Both the position numbers and the translations under genes were made by a program. Under the pieces are notes generated by a model, which was given only the letters and a program-made list of their open reading frames with translations, was not told the DNA's origin and made no database searches. Below, one piece after another: positions 23,669-35,922 of a DNA stretch of 64,000 nt; position 1 is the first letter of the stretch; every line of letters starts with the position of its first letter. Source of the DNA: Leucaena leucocephala. Taxonomy: Eukaryota > Streptophyta > Magnoliopsida > Fabales > Fabaceae. The stretch lies in assembly GCA_037074615.1 (NCBI GenBank), contig CM073560.1, positions 5,029,501 through 5,093,500 of the forward strand, given 5' to 3'.

Positions 23669-25990
23669 TGGAATTAAATGACATAGGGCTTTTAAAATAA
23701 TGTATACTTAAAAATAATTATCCATAGTATAATATAACTAAATATTTACACCTAGATATAAACATAATATAAAGTAAAAAAGTTTCCCAAAAAAAAATAT
23801 ATATGGCTAATTGATCCTCCAATTTTACTAATTTTGACTTATTTAAAAATATACCTATATTTAATATCTGATCGTGTTTCAGACAGCATTATCTCTAATA
23901 AAAAAATATATATCTCTTTAAAAAAGTTGATTTAATAGATTACTAACCAATTTCTTTCTCTCTTAGTTTTCCCATTGCATGGGGGCCAAATATATGACCA
24001 ATTATTTATTTAGCATTGGATTGAATGATCCGGAGAAGTATTTTAGAATCTTAAAAAAACAATGGCCAATTGATTTAAACTAAAATTGCTCTTTTGAATG
24101 GGCAAACTGGGTTGACTCAATTGTTCTAATCTAAATTACTAACTTTAATATCATCATACAAAACTTAAGTATTATTAAGCTTAATCTTTTATGAAAAACA
24201 TGATATTAATAATTAAGCATAGTCACGCATAAATTATAAAAATAAAATAAAATAAGGACAATAATTTAGAGAATTGAAAAAATCGGCTGAAAACAAGTAA
24301 GCCACATGAAATGAAAAAGAAGAGAGAGAAAAACTTCAAGAAAGAGATGATGTCTCGAAAGATGACATTAGTTTTCACATCTTTTGGGTTATAAAGCAAA
24401 AGGAATTGCTTTGAGAGGCAATAGATTTTTAATATGTTCTTTCCTATGTTTTGAGAAGAATTCAAAATTAACAATCTTTTTTTTTTATATAAATTTTTTT
24501 TGGAAGGGGGATTAAACTCACCCATGATTTAAAGACAGGATAAAGTTTCTTTTACCACCTAGGAGCTAAGATGTCTCCCCAAACGTCGCGATTAGAACTA
24601 CAATAAAATGATACTCCCTATAGATCGAACACACTTTAAATAATTACATGTCTCACCCTTTCGCTAGCTGAACTTACGCACAATCAAAATTAATAATCTC
24701 ACTCAAAATATATATATTGTACAAAGACATTTCAGCCAAAAAAGGACTGTAATATTCCTTTTCATCTAGATAGTATTGGTAAGAACAGCAATGACATGTA
24801 AAAGCTAGAAATGCTTATCTCTATGAAGTTGCAGGAATGTTGCCTTTAGTCATTAATGAAAGCTTTGAAGATTGTATTAATAGGTCTACAACAATCTCTG
24901 AGAATTCTCAAAGGATATAAAGCTAGATTGCATACGTGGTGGTTAACTAAAATAGAGGTGCCATTAACTTTACTACAAGAAAGTGAAGAAGATGATTAGG
25001 ACATTATTCACCATATTTATTTTTCCAAGTTCCAAGGCCACCTTCATTTGAAGGAGGAAGGAAGAGAACATTCTATTCAAGAGGTGAATCCTCTTTTTGT
25101 CTCAATCTTAACTAAGACTAAACAATTCATTTTCACTCAATTGAATAATCGTTTGTCAAATATAAAATTTATAATAAATTATATTGTTTATAAGTCTTGA
25201 AATCACTAATTCATTTTGGGAAAAAAAAAAAGAAAAAATCACCCATTCAATGTTTGGAAAAAAAAAAAAAACAAAGGAGCCACTCATTCAGCTAGGTAGT
25301 TATCCATAAAACTTCACTATATAGTAGGACCATTTATGTTTGGCCGGAAAAGATAAAACGGGACCATTATGAATCACAAATTAAAAAAATATATAAAATA
25401 TAGAGTCTATAAAAAAATAAAACCAATATATTCATATGCTATAAATAAAAAAAATTCAGATTGTATGTAATACATTTATAAAAAAAACAAGGTCTCTTGC
25501 AATAATATACATTTATTCCTCTAATTTTTACTAAACTTTAATTTAATCTCTTAATTGTGTAAAATATCTTTTTCATCATCATCTAATCTTAAAATTGCTA
25601 ATATCAAATAGTAATTTTTTTGTTAATTATTATTATTTTAAAAAATTAAACACTAACATATTAGTATTTACCAACGTTTTATCAACCTTTCAAATTTTAA
25701 TATCGAATTTTTTGTTAATAAAATTAAGGATATTAAAGTTAGATAATTGAAGAGATACCTTATAAAATTAAAGAATTAAAACAAAATCTTGTATAAAATT
25801 AAAAATACGTATTTTTGTCTAAAATATAGACAATGGTTTATTTCAGACATGCAGTGCACGACAAGATGTGTATTTTCTTTTTGAAAAAAAAATGGTCCCA
25901 AGCGGCTTAGATTGGGATTAATCACATTTCAAACCTTCAAACCAGGCGTACTGAAATTAGATTAGGACTATATCTCAATCCAAACCAGTC
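23669..25990. other. Intergenic with AT-rich repeats
   Basis: No gene recognised. About 24780-25100 is slightly more complex and could hold a degraded coding fragment, but I could not assign it. About 25500-25830 is a weak foldback: its ends, reading 'aattaaagaattaaaacaaaa' on one side and 'tttaatttaatctcttaatt' on the other, are related inverted repeats, and a similar unit occurs twice at 36113-36600. Confidence 0.4.
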
Positions 25991-26065
25991 GTGTGCCTAA
26001 CAAATGCTCAAAAAATGAAAACAAAGAAGGCAGGCACTAAAGTGAGAGAACACAGACCCACATCA

Positions 26066-26075
26066 CCACGTGTCA
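26066..26075 (+). promoter_or_regulatory. G-box/ABRE upstream of NYC1
   Basis: CCACGTGTCA combines a perfect G-box (CACGTG, 26067-26072) with an ABA-response core (ACGTGTC), 224 bp upstream of the NYC1 start codon. A second ACGTGTG core follows at 26105-26111. NYC1 in Arabidopsis is known to be induced in senescence and by ABA through bZIP and bHLH factors that bind such sites, so these are good regulatory candidates. Confidence 0.6.
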
Positions 26076-26298
26076 TTTCATCTTGTGAGGATTGGGTTGC
26101 TTTAACGTGTGGTCATCACGATTTTCTCCCTTCATCGCCACGTTATTGCGTCTCCCGCAAATTGTTGCTCTCTCCTAAGATATTTTTACTTCACAAAATT
26201 ACAGATTTTTTCAGGATGACCACATTATATATGCCTTACCCATACTAAATTCTCCATTCCATGAGTTTCGCTTTTGCTTTTGCATTCCCCTAATAGCC

Positions 26299-27113
26299 AT
26301 GACCACTCTCGTAAAGCTACGCTTGGCCCCAGAGAGCTTTAACAATCTCTGCTTCAGTGACCACCACCGTAGAACGTCGTTGCTCCGGCGAGGTTCTTAC
26401 CATGATGGGGTTTCTCTGAAACCGTGCAAGGCCTTTAGGACTGAGGATGGAGGGGATTCGAAGGAGAAAAGGCACCGGAATTTGAAGAAACATGAGGTGA
26501 AATTGAAAAGGGAAAATGGGTTTTGGAGTTCTTTAAATTCTATGGTGTCAAATACTTTCAAGATGGGCCCAAAATCAGATGATGAGTATCGGCTAGCTGT
26601 GGCCAAGGTTGAGGAAGTGTTATCCTCTGTAAGTTTTTGCTAGCTTTTTTTTTCTAGATTAAACTAATATTTTGTTTTTGTTTTTGTTTTTGCTTTCCTT
26701 TTGAATTCAGGTCAACTTTAGTCTAAAATTAATAATAAAATAGTTGCAACTGAATTTTGTTTGCATTTCTGAAGTTAAGTCACCTGAAAAAGTATTAAAA
26801 TATAACGAGTTTGTTGTTTTCCAAAGTGAACTCTTGCACTCATCTTGCTGAAGCCACTGAATAGTCTTGCTACGTAAACACCTTAGTTTACTTCTTGTTT
26901 TTTGGCGTTGTTCATTGAGTTATTTTAACATTTAATTAAAGTACTTACTTTTTGACTTTTGTGTCTTGTATTGCTGAAAACTAGATTGCTGTTCAAATTG
27001 GAAGATATATTGTGACTATGATGAGCACTGGGGTCATTCTTGCCATTGGATTTCAGATGTCAGGTTAGCTCACATATACATATATATTATGATATTATGT
27101 CACATATATTAGA

Positions 27114-27155
<42 letters not shown>

Positions 27156-29499
27156 TAAAATGTATAGGAAGCAGCACACTTTGCCAACACAAATGTGAAT
27201 TGAAAACTAAAATCTATCTATTCCTATATGCATTTCCACATTATATTGAATGAAAATTTTATGAAGGTGGAGACAGTCAGTTAGATGCTCTGATATGGTA
27301 TAGCTGGGTTGGAGGAATTATTATTGGGACAATGATAGGTGCTAACATGGTATTGGAGGAACATTGTCGTGCTGGTCCACGTAATGTTGTCATAACTGGG
27401 AGGTACACTTGGCTTTCTCCTATCACTCTTTCATCTGTACCATGAATCTCTTCATCTGTGAATCGTTGCCCCTATGGTTGTCTTCTTCCATTTTCATGTT
27501 ATGTTTCAACTCTTTGGAATTTACTTTGAGGGTTTCTCAAGTTATGTACATATGTTCTCATGATATGGTTTGTTGAATCTAATAAATGGATTGGTTTGTA
27601 CAGTACAAGAGGATTGGGTAAGGCTATGGCTCGAGAATTCCTTCTTTCTGGGGATCATGTGGTTGTTACCTCTCGCAGGTGGTGTTATGGATTATGATAA
27701 CTGTTTGGTTCAATAGAGAATGAAATGTATAGTATTTAATGCCTTTCAACTACATATTGTTCACATAATCGCATTTTTGTGAAGGCAGTCCCGAGTCCGT
27801 GCAAGAAACTATCAAAGAGCTCGAGGAAAACCTGAAAGAGGGAATTTCCAATGCAGTTGGCGCATCTCTAACAAAGCTTTCTCGTGCAAAAGTAGTAGGC
27901 ATAGCTTGTGATGTTTGTGAGCCTGGTGATGTACAGAGATTGGCCAATTTTGCAGTCGATGAGCTTGGCCATATTGACATTTGGGTAAGTATGGATGCGA
28001 TTCTGGATATGGCATTGCATACGGTCCTGGTATCTGCAACACTTTTATTGTATAAGGTTTTAACTTAGTATCAATAATTTAGATTCAAGATGTGGCATAG
28101 ACGTCAGTATGTCTTGAAAGGGAAGGGTGATGCCTATTTTCTGTGCCAACTATTTTCTATGTATCTGCTTCTCATATCTTACTTTTTTCTTCTATTCAAA
28201 CTCCGAAACAGATAAACAATGCTGGCACGAATAAAGGATTCAGACCGCTGCTTCAATTCAGTGATGAAGATATCAGGCAGGTATATGTTAGTGAGCAGTT
28301 TCTTGTCTGTTTTGTTAAACAAATTTTTTATGCGTTTAATAGAAATTCAGTCTTTCAGCTATTATTATAAGTTTTAGCCACTCTTTTCATCCTAACTTTT
28401 GTTCGTTTCTGGTTTTCTGTAGATTGTCTCAACAAATCTGGTTGGATCAATAATTTGCACTCGAGAAGCTATGCGTATAATGAGAAACCAGGAAATGGGA
28501 GGCCACATTTTTAACATGGATGGTGCTGGCTCTGGAGGTTCCAGCACACCCCTGACAGCTGTGTGAGTATTTCGCTGGTGAAGTTTTTTTCAGATAACGT
28601 CATTTATTCACGGAAATGTATGTTCGTCAAGAATCATGATTGTGGCAAATGATGCTTGAGACTTTTTGTGTCTTCTTCTGATGCCTATAGATATGGTTCT
28701 ACGAAGTGTGGCCTTCGGCAGCTTCAAGGATCACTGTTGAAGGAATGCAAGCGATCCAAAGTAGGAGTCCACACAGCATCTCCAGGCATGGTTCTTACAG
28801 ATCTTCTTTTAAGGTACATCTTCATAATGAATCTTGTCCTGGTTTCTGAGCTTGTCATCATCCTTAATTTTTAGCATAAGGGAACAGAAACTAAATCTTT
28901 CCTGAAAAAATTAGGAACTTGCTTGAGTTAAAAAGTAAGTGCTATAATGAGGATATTGATTATTTGCTTGTTAAAACCATTTTATGACTTGTGCACAGTG
29001 GCTCAACAGTACAAAATAAGCAAATGTTCAACATTATCTGTGAGCTTCCTGAAACTGTTGCTCGAAGTTTAGTTACACGAATGCGAGTTGTAAAGGGAAC
29101 GGGAAAAGCCATCAATTACTTGACCCCTCCCAGAATATTGCTTGCTTTGGTCACTGCATGGTTACGAAGAGGTCGCTGGTTTGATGATCAGGCAAGTCAC
29201 ACTGCATTATCCTTTTGATTTAGTTTAGTCAATCATTGATCTCTTGACTATTCAAAAGTCTAAGAAGATATCAAGTGAAGGTCCATGAATTGTTAAAACC
29301 CGGTGTGTTTCAGGGTAGAGCATTGTATGCAGCTGAGGCAGATCGGCTTCGTAACTGGGCCGAAAACCGAGCCCGGTTTTCCTTCACTGATGCAATGGAA
29401 ATGTACACAGAGAACACCTGGTTATCGGTCTTCTCACTTTCAGTTGTTTGTGCCTTCATAATACTTTCTAGCACCGGCAACAACATGCCTGGCACTTGA
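26299..29499 (+). CDS. NYC1: Chlorophyll b reductase NYC1
   Basis: Short-chain dehydrogenase/reductase that reduces chlorophyll b to 7-hydroxymethyl chlorophyll a, the first step in chlorophyll b and LHCII breakdown in thylakoid membranes. Ten exons: 26299-26628, 26985-27063, 27267-27402, 27604-27678, 27789-27984, 28212-28280, 28423-28562, 28691-28813, 28999-29191 and 29314-29499, total 508 residues. After a basic transit-like N-terminus come two membrane segments (about 115-135 and 145-168). The SDR core follows, with the NADPH-binding TGSTRGLG at about 180-187, INNAG after the junction at 27984/28212, and the catalytic YGSTK with Tyr at about 343 and Lys at about 347. The C-terminal WFDDQGRALYAAEADRLRNWAENRARFSFTDAMEMYTENTW block and a last hydrophobic segment are diagnostic of NYC1 rather than NOL. 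Intron 9 begins with GCAAGT, a GC-AG intron. Intron 2 contains a TG/AG microsatellite. Confidence 0.96.
27116..27156. repeat. (TG)n(AG)n compound microsatellite in NYC1 intron 2
   Basis: About nine GT units followed by about eleven GA units, directly joined. Confidence 0.9.
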
Positions 29500-30590
29500 C
29501 ACCTGTTTGCTGCTTGCTGTTAGTAAAGCGGCAAATCGATGCCTAGAATGATGAAAGATAACAACATAAATGTACACCAAATTGCAGCAGGTGGATCTTT
29601 TTCCCCCCACCATATCATCAACGTTCTTAAGCTCTGACCTATGGCTTCCCAAGCACCAGTCTCGACTGTGAAATCTTAGGCTGTGTGTAAAAGAGTGCAC
29701 AGTAATTAAGCTATCTCCAGTCAAAAATGCTTATAGGATGTGTATTTCATTGATTAGATTGTAGTGGATTCTTATGTTCTCTCACTCCAATTCATGTATT
29801 CATTCATAAATTAAGCATGATTTTTTAGTCTCAAGTTTAAGATTCCAAAATCAATCCTATTGTTGCAATTATAGTTTTTTTTTATATATAGTTGGTCAAA
29901 TTCGAGTATTGTCAGCCATAATTGGGGGATAGTTCTTCCAAAAGCGTTTGACTATGTTGTCTTTGACATTATCCTCAAATGCTACAAAGGAAAAGAACAG
30001 ATTTATTCCCAGCTGGAGAATTGAAGGTTGCATTTTGTTCTGTTCTGTTCTCCAGGTTGGGGGTGCATGTGCGCATCATGATTGAATTACAGTTGAATGT
30101 ATTTTATTATTCTTATACCTCTTTATTATATTGTCAAGAGCTTATTCTGTAACTTCCATCTCAAATTTCAATGATTAGAATTTAGGGGTAAATATTAATT
30201 AAAGAAGCTTATCCAGAGTGGGATTAAGCATGGAAGGACTGGATTTTCATCATGATTGAATTCCTACTTGCACGTGTGCTGACAAACTTGCTAAGATGAA
30301 GCATGATATGAATGAATACAAATTATAAAATACACTAATAATTAGATACCTATGCATACAAAAAAAATACACTAACTTGAAAAAATACACTAATAAATAC
30401 ATAAATACCTACGAAAATACAAAGAAAATAAAAGAAATTGACTAACTAAAGCCCAAATTAACATACCACCTAATTAATGAAATTAAATGTTTGGCCCATG
30501 ACATGTTTATTTAAAAAGAATGGGCTCAAAATAAAAGTAAAATACAAATAAAATGTATAAATAGATATTAATGGATCTTAAACTAGGATG
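29500..30590. other. NYC1 3' flank and intergenic DNA
   Basis: The first few hundred bases probably hold the NYC1 3' UTR (unresolved). The frame at 29440-29724 on the minus strand is a shadow. No other gene is visible. Confidence 0.45.
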
Positions 30591-30755
30591 TGGCCTAGTG
30601 GTTACATCACTTGATCCTTTAACTAAGTGGTGGGGATTTGAATCCCACCCTTTGGCATAGAAAGCATCTTGTACCAACCATTTACCATTAAGTGAAACCT
30701 TGCAATGAGGGGATTAGTCATTATTATTAGCGGCATATACTCTAATCTATATTAA
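30591..30755 (+). repeat. tRNA-derived SINE, family 2
   Basis: A near-perfect Pol III A box, TGGCCTAGTGG (30591-30601), is followed 32 bp later by a B box, GGATTTGAATCCCAC (from 30634). A unique body then runs to an A-rich end near 30755. This is the layout of plant tRNA-derived SINEs. It does not fold as an intact tRNA gene because the acceptor stem is missing. Confidence 0.65.
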
Positions 30756-30978
30756 AAAAATTAATCTAAGACTATTCATATCAGGGCACTTGTCATCGTT
30801 TAAGAACCTTCCATGCCACTTAACCTTCACTTTTGATAATGCTTCTCTATCCTTAACTTGGGGCCTTGAACGACTCACTTGCGTTGTCCAAAAGCTAACT
30901 TGAATTAGTATTCATGTCCTTGATCTCTCATGGGTCATTACAACATGCAGATGCAGTTGCGCTTATATATGACTGTTT

Positions 30979-31356
30979 ATATCTAACAAAAAAGCGAACT
31001 CTCGAGTTCGAGCCTTGGCGTATACAGAAAATTTCTGTTGGGAGACTTACCTACCATAGCCAAGTGCGCGAAGTGGGTCAGATCCGGATGTAGTCGGGAC
31101 AAAATTCCGGTGAACTGGGTGAGCAACCAAAAAACAATATCTAACAAAAAAAAAACCAACGGGATTGATCCGAATGGTAAGTGACTCGGTATCGAATAAG
31201 CGAAGTCTCGAGTTCGAGCCTTAGCATATGCAGAAAATCCCCTTTGGGAGACTCACCCACCATAGCCAGGTGCACAACGCAGGTCAGATCCAGATGTAGT
31301 CAGGGTAAAACTCTAGTGAACCGAGTGGGCAACAAAAAAAATATCTAACAAGAAAA
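30979..31356 (+). repeat. Two tandem SINEs sharing one target sequence
   Basis: A target sequence ATATCTAACAAAAAA occurs three times (30979, 31137 and, as ATATCTAACAAGAAAA, 31341). Between the first two lies a SINE lacking its first about 40 bp (30994-31136). Between the second and third is a full copy (31152-31340) starting CCAACGGGATTGATCCGAAT, with a B box AGTTCGAGCC at 31211-31220. Bodies match each other (ACTCACCCACCATAGCCAGG) and the copies at 7445 and 58913. Confidence 0.8.
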
Positions 31357-33722
31357 TGATTGTTTATAGCTCAATCTAACTACCAACAAAAGCCATGCAT
31401 AATTGATAAATGGCTAAGTTATTTAAATATGACATCCTAACTTTAAAATAAGCTATTGAGATGATTATTCTCTAGTTATCGGTAGACTCTACCAAAAACA
31501 TAGCTCAATTTATCTTCTCTAGCGTATAATTGGGTTTTTGGGCTTTTTAATAGGGTGATTTGGGATTCAAAAACATAGTGTAGCCTCTTGAATATGAAAC
31601 TTTCTTTTGGCATGCTTGGAGCTAATATACTTGGGAGGGTTATCTCCGTAACTGGGCTTCTACAGTACTTAGGAGATTAGTCTCTCACTTATCAGTGATA
31701 AGATACTCTTGATGTAAAAAAAGAAGTTATTCTTCTAGACTTTCCTCTACTTGAATGACTTGACATGCCATCTAGGGCACCACTTATGATCACATCCCTT
31801 AATTTTAAAATTAAAGAGACATCCCATTTCGTAGGAGGTAAATATATTATAGAGAAAATTACTCACAAGTCTCACATAAAAAATTATTTTTGGTCAAAAT
31901 TCCTCACGCAATAAAATTAAACACAAAAAAGTTTCGAAACAAAATTCAAATTTTTATATTTACTTATAAATCAAATTCAACAATTTATATTTACAATATA
32001 AACTTCCATATTTACAAGTCAAACTGTGTCATTTATAAGTTAAAGTTGTAAAAAAAATAAAAAAATCGAATTTTCATTTGAACCTCTCTCTCTATATATA
32101 TATATATTTTACCTAAACCCTATGAATAATTTTTTCAATATTCTACTTATGGTGTGAGAAAAACAAATGGTAGGGTCATAAATAAATTAAGGAGTAGGAT
32201 GATAGATATTTGAAGGAGGATGTTCCTCTGATCACGCCGTGGCGAAGCATCATTGTTGCTGTTGGTTGCTTTCAGTTGTCCTTTGTGCATGTCATTTAGG
32301 ATCCTAACACATGAGTGATGAGTCTTTCTCGTATATATGCGATGCCTTTGATATTTTTTCCCCCAACTAATCCCATTAACTCCAACTATTTCTCACCAAT
32401 TATGCCCTTTTCCCACCCATCCATGTTCTGTTCTCTAGCTGTTTAGCTTCTTCCCTTCATACTTACTCACATTATTTTATTCCATTTTCATAATAATTAA
32501 AATGGATCCTGTGGGTTCATGTGGTATAAGAAAAATATCATTATTCCCGATTTGGAAATTATCATAAATAACATTTACTAGGTAGAAGCAAGGTACTGAA
32601 AATTAAACCGGTCATTAAATTAGTTGAAGTAGTAGTTTAATTGTAGTTGAACTGAAGTTAATCTAATCATGATTAAAATAAAATGATTTAATTAATATTT
32701 ATATATATAATTTTAAAAATAATAATATTTAAATAAAAATATATTAATCTATAAGGAAATAGAATTTTCATGTATAAATCACACAAAATTTAATAAATTA
32801 GAGTTATTAAAGTATGAATCAAAAGGATAATTATAGGAGAAAAATAGATCAAATTAAACTAAGGTTTACCTTTAATAGGTTAAGCTTGTCTTGTAACAAG
32901 CTAAGCTTAAATTTTTTTTAACATATGTCTGGTTTGTACAAAAACTTGTTAAAAATATTTATACTTTTAAAAGCATCAAACAACCTAATAAGTTTAGGCT
33001 TACAAATATTAGCCATTTTAAACATGCCAAAAATATGACATAATAGATCCAAGTCAGCTTAGCATGTGTAATAAGCTTCTCAATAGTGTAGGTCTAACTT
33101 GTTAAGCAGAATAGACATTCAAAAAAACTTAGGCCTGCTCTTATTTTTAAACAGGTCAGAGTACCGACTGTCTAGTCTATTTTCACCTCTAACTATTATT
33201 TATTTGTTTTTACTCAAAATAACACCATTACAACCTCAGCAATAGAAAAAGGAAAAAGCTTATAAGTAGTATGGAAGAGATACTTTGGGCTAAAAGAAAC
33301 GGTTCTTTTGTGTTTTGGACATGTGTGAGGCTAAAAGAAGAAAGAATGGTTGTTTGCCAGAGATTCCAAAGCCGAAAGGAAGTTATTTATTCTCTCATGA
33401 CAACCAAACAGAAGACAACGAAACTGTGAATAGGACAGAGGAGCAAAGCAAGATTAAGATTCTGTGATTAAAACCTTAATTCAGATTTTAGTGTTAACAA
33501 TAACATTGTTTGGGACCTAATCAGAACAGACGAATGTCGTGTCATGGCAAGGGGTAATGATAAATAAATAAAAAAAAACCCTAAATATAATAATGGAAAG
33601 CCCATGTGACGAGTGAGGCTGTTTTGTTTATCAAAATAATAAATTAATAAAAAGAAAAAAGGCATGTGAATAAGTGAATCTATCACTGGCTCTGTTTTAT
33701 TCCCTGGATCCTACTGGTAAGG
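31357..33722. other. Intergenic, no gene seen
   Basis: AT-rich, with a few TA-rich tracts (32093-32107). The minus-strand frame 33468-33686 is not supported by homology or signal peptide features. Confidence 0.4.
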
Positions 33723-33730
33723 GGTAACAA

Positions 33731-34490
33731 TAGGGGTGTACACAATGCCCAGAACCCGGTTCGCTCGCCCGAGCCCGGTAAAAAATTGCCCAGCCCAGCC
33801 TAAAAAAAGTCGCCCAAAATATATTTAGGCAGGGCAGGGCCGGGCCAAGTGTCGGGCAGGGCAGGGCACTGGGCATGGTATGCCGCCCTGCCCATTTGGC
33901 CCGGCCCTATATATATATTTATTATTATTTTATTTTTTTTATAATCTTATTTTTTTCTTAATTTATTCTATTTGTAACTCTACACTTTTCACTTTAGTTG
34001 ACAACTCTCCTTGCTCATTTTTAAAGTACTAAACATAACTCTTATATTTACATAGATACCAAAGTTACTAATATGTTTTACTTGCCAAGCATTCAATTAT
34101 TGATGTTGTAATACCGCTACAGATATCCGACCCCTACAGATTTTAATATTTCTTTTTTATATATGCAATAGACTTTAAAACTTTAATTATTATCTTTTTA
34201 TTACCTTATTCTTAGTGGATTATGGATATTATTTAACTTTTGAAGATATAAATATTATATTATTTTATAAGTTCATGATTGCAGATTTTTTTCCACAATA
34301 TAAGCGAGGTATCACGATTTGGGCATATTCAGCCCGCCCATGCCTAACCCGCTCATGCCCAGCCCGAAATGATTAGGGCTTTTACCGGGCAGGGCCGGGC
34401 ATCGGGCTGCAAAATGCAGCTCAAACTTTTTTCGGGCAGGGCACCGGGCAGGGGGGCTGCCCTGCCCAGCCCTGCCCATGCACACCCCTA
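33731..34490. mobile_element. Non-autonomous hAT element (760 bp)
   Basis: Terminal inverted repeats TAGGGGTGTACA and TGCACACCCCTA are flanked by a perfect 8 bp target duplication GGTAACAA at 33723-33730 and 34491-34498. Both features are hallmarks of the hAT superfamily. Within about 180 bp of each end are dense repeats of the GCCC(A/G)GCCC type, in opposite orientation at the two ends (CGGGCAGGGC at the left, GGGCAGGGCACCGGG at the right), while the middle is very AT-rich. No transposase frame exists, so it depends on a partner element. Confidence 0.9.
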
Positions 34491-34498
34491 GGTAACAA

Positions 34499-35389
34499 GA
34501 CTCCTTTTAAAATTTAATAAAAGATTCATAATGATTTGTCAAAAATATATTCTTACCTTTTTATGATGATTTTTTCCATCCTATTTTCTTAATGAGTTGT
34601 ACAAATTAAAGAGTAATATTAAAAAAGAAAAATTTCATAAAAATATCACTTGAATTTTATTTTATTCTTGTAATAAAATTTTTAAATTCCGGTAGTATTT
34701 TTATGAGATTTTTTCAATTGAAAAGTTACAAGAGTTTTTAACATTTAATAAATTTTAACTAATTTGTTAATTTTTTAAAAGGAAAAATTTTAAAAAATAC
34801 CTATTTAAATTTTAAAATTTTGTTTACTATATTTTATAAGTTATTTACATTTTTTTTATAAAAAATCTTAATTTAAAATTTTAAAATTTAAATGAGTATT
34901 TTTTGATTTTTTTTTTAAAAGGTACTTAATAAAATTTTATAAAGAGAATGGGAGAGAAAGTAACTTTTGCCAACGGTACTATCACTGACAACAAAATAGA
35001 AGATTGAAGAGAGAGAGGGGGGGGGGGGGGGGGGACATAGATAATCACACAACATACACTTTGAAAAAAAAATAGTTTTTAAATTTTAACTCATGGGGTT
35101 GTCCCTTGATTCAAGAGTACGCAATTACCTAGACAAGGATAACCATTCAAACGAATGTTTTAACTTATTTATTTAGCATCAAATTGTAGATAAAATAAAA
35201 TAATAATATACAAAATTTATAAAAAAAATCATATTATTTATATTCTAAATTAAATAGTGCCATTCATTGCATTCTTACAAAATGTTCATATAATGCATAT
35301 GAAGATAGGCATCAAATCCAATTTTAGAAAGGCACAGATCAAACTTCGTATGAGATCCTATTTATATAAGGTTAAAATATACTAATTTC
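34499..35389. other. Intergenic with an 18-base G run
   Basis: AT-rich sequence broken by GAGAGAG followed by an uninterrupted run of 18 G at 35017-35034. No gene. Confidence 0.45.
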
Positions 35390-35922
35390 TTTTAAATTTT
35401 AGGTCAATTATATACGAGTCCCTAACATTTAAAAATTTAAATTAAAGAACTTAATGTTTTATTTTTTTTATTATTAACCATCTGTTGTTAAAATTAACGG
35501 TCTTTGTCATAAAATAATTTTTATAATTTTTATTATATATCGCGTCATTTAAAAAATAACCTTTAGCATTTGACATATAATTTTAATTTTTTTAAAAATA
35601 TTTTAAAAATATAAATATTCAAATAAAATTTGACACTTGACCTATAATTTAAAAATATTTTTTAAATACTTAAAAATATAGAATATTTAAAATATTTATT
35701 TGACTATGTATTATATAAATAAAAAATATAAATTATTTAAAATTATATATAAATTATCAAAAAAATTTAAATGAGATGGTATATGATAAAATATAAAAAT
35801 TATTACATGATAAAAATTGTTAACTTTAACAGTAGGAATTTAATACTCAAAACATAAAATTATATAATTTTTAAATATTAGAGAGGCTGTGTGCAATGAT
35901 CCAAAATTTATAAAAAATTTAT
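35390..35922. repeat. Foldback element
   Basis: The left part (about 35390-35540, ...CCCTAACATTTAAAAATTTA...ATTAACGGTC...) is an imperfect reverse complement of the right part (about 35770-35922, ...GTTAACTTTAACAGTAGG...TTTAAATATTAGAGAGG). Arms are about 150 bp with an AT-rich spacer. Non-coding. Confidence 0.55.

Noticed and set aside
30591..30680. Possible tRNA gene
   Set aside because: A and B boxes are present but there is no acceptor stem or anticodon arm; fits a SINE head.
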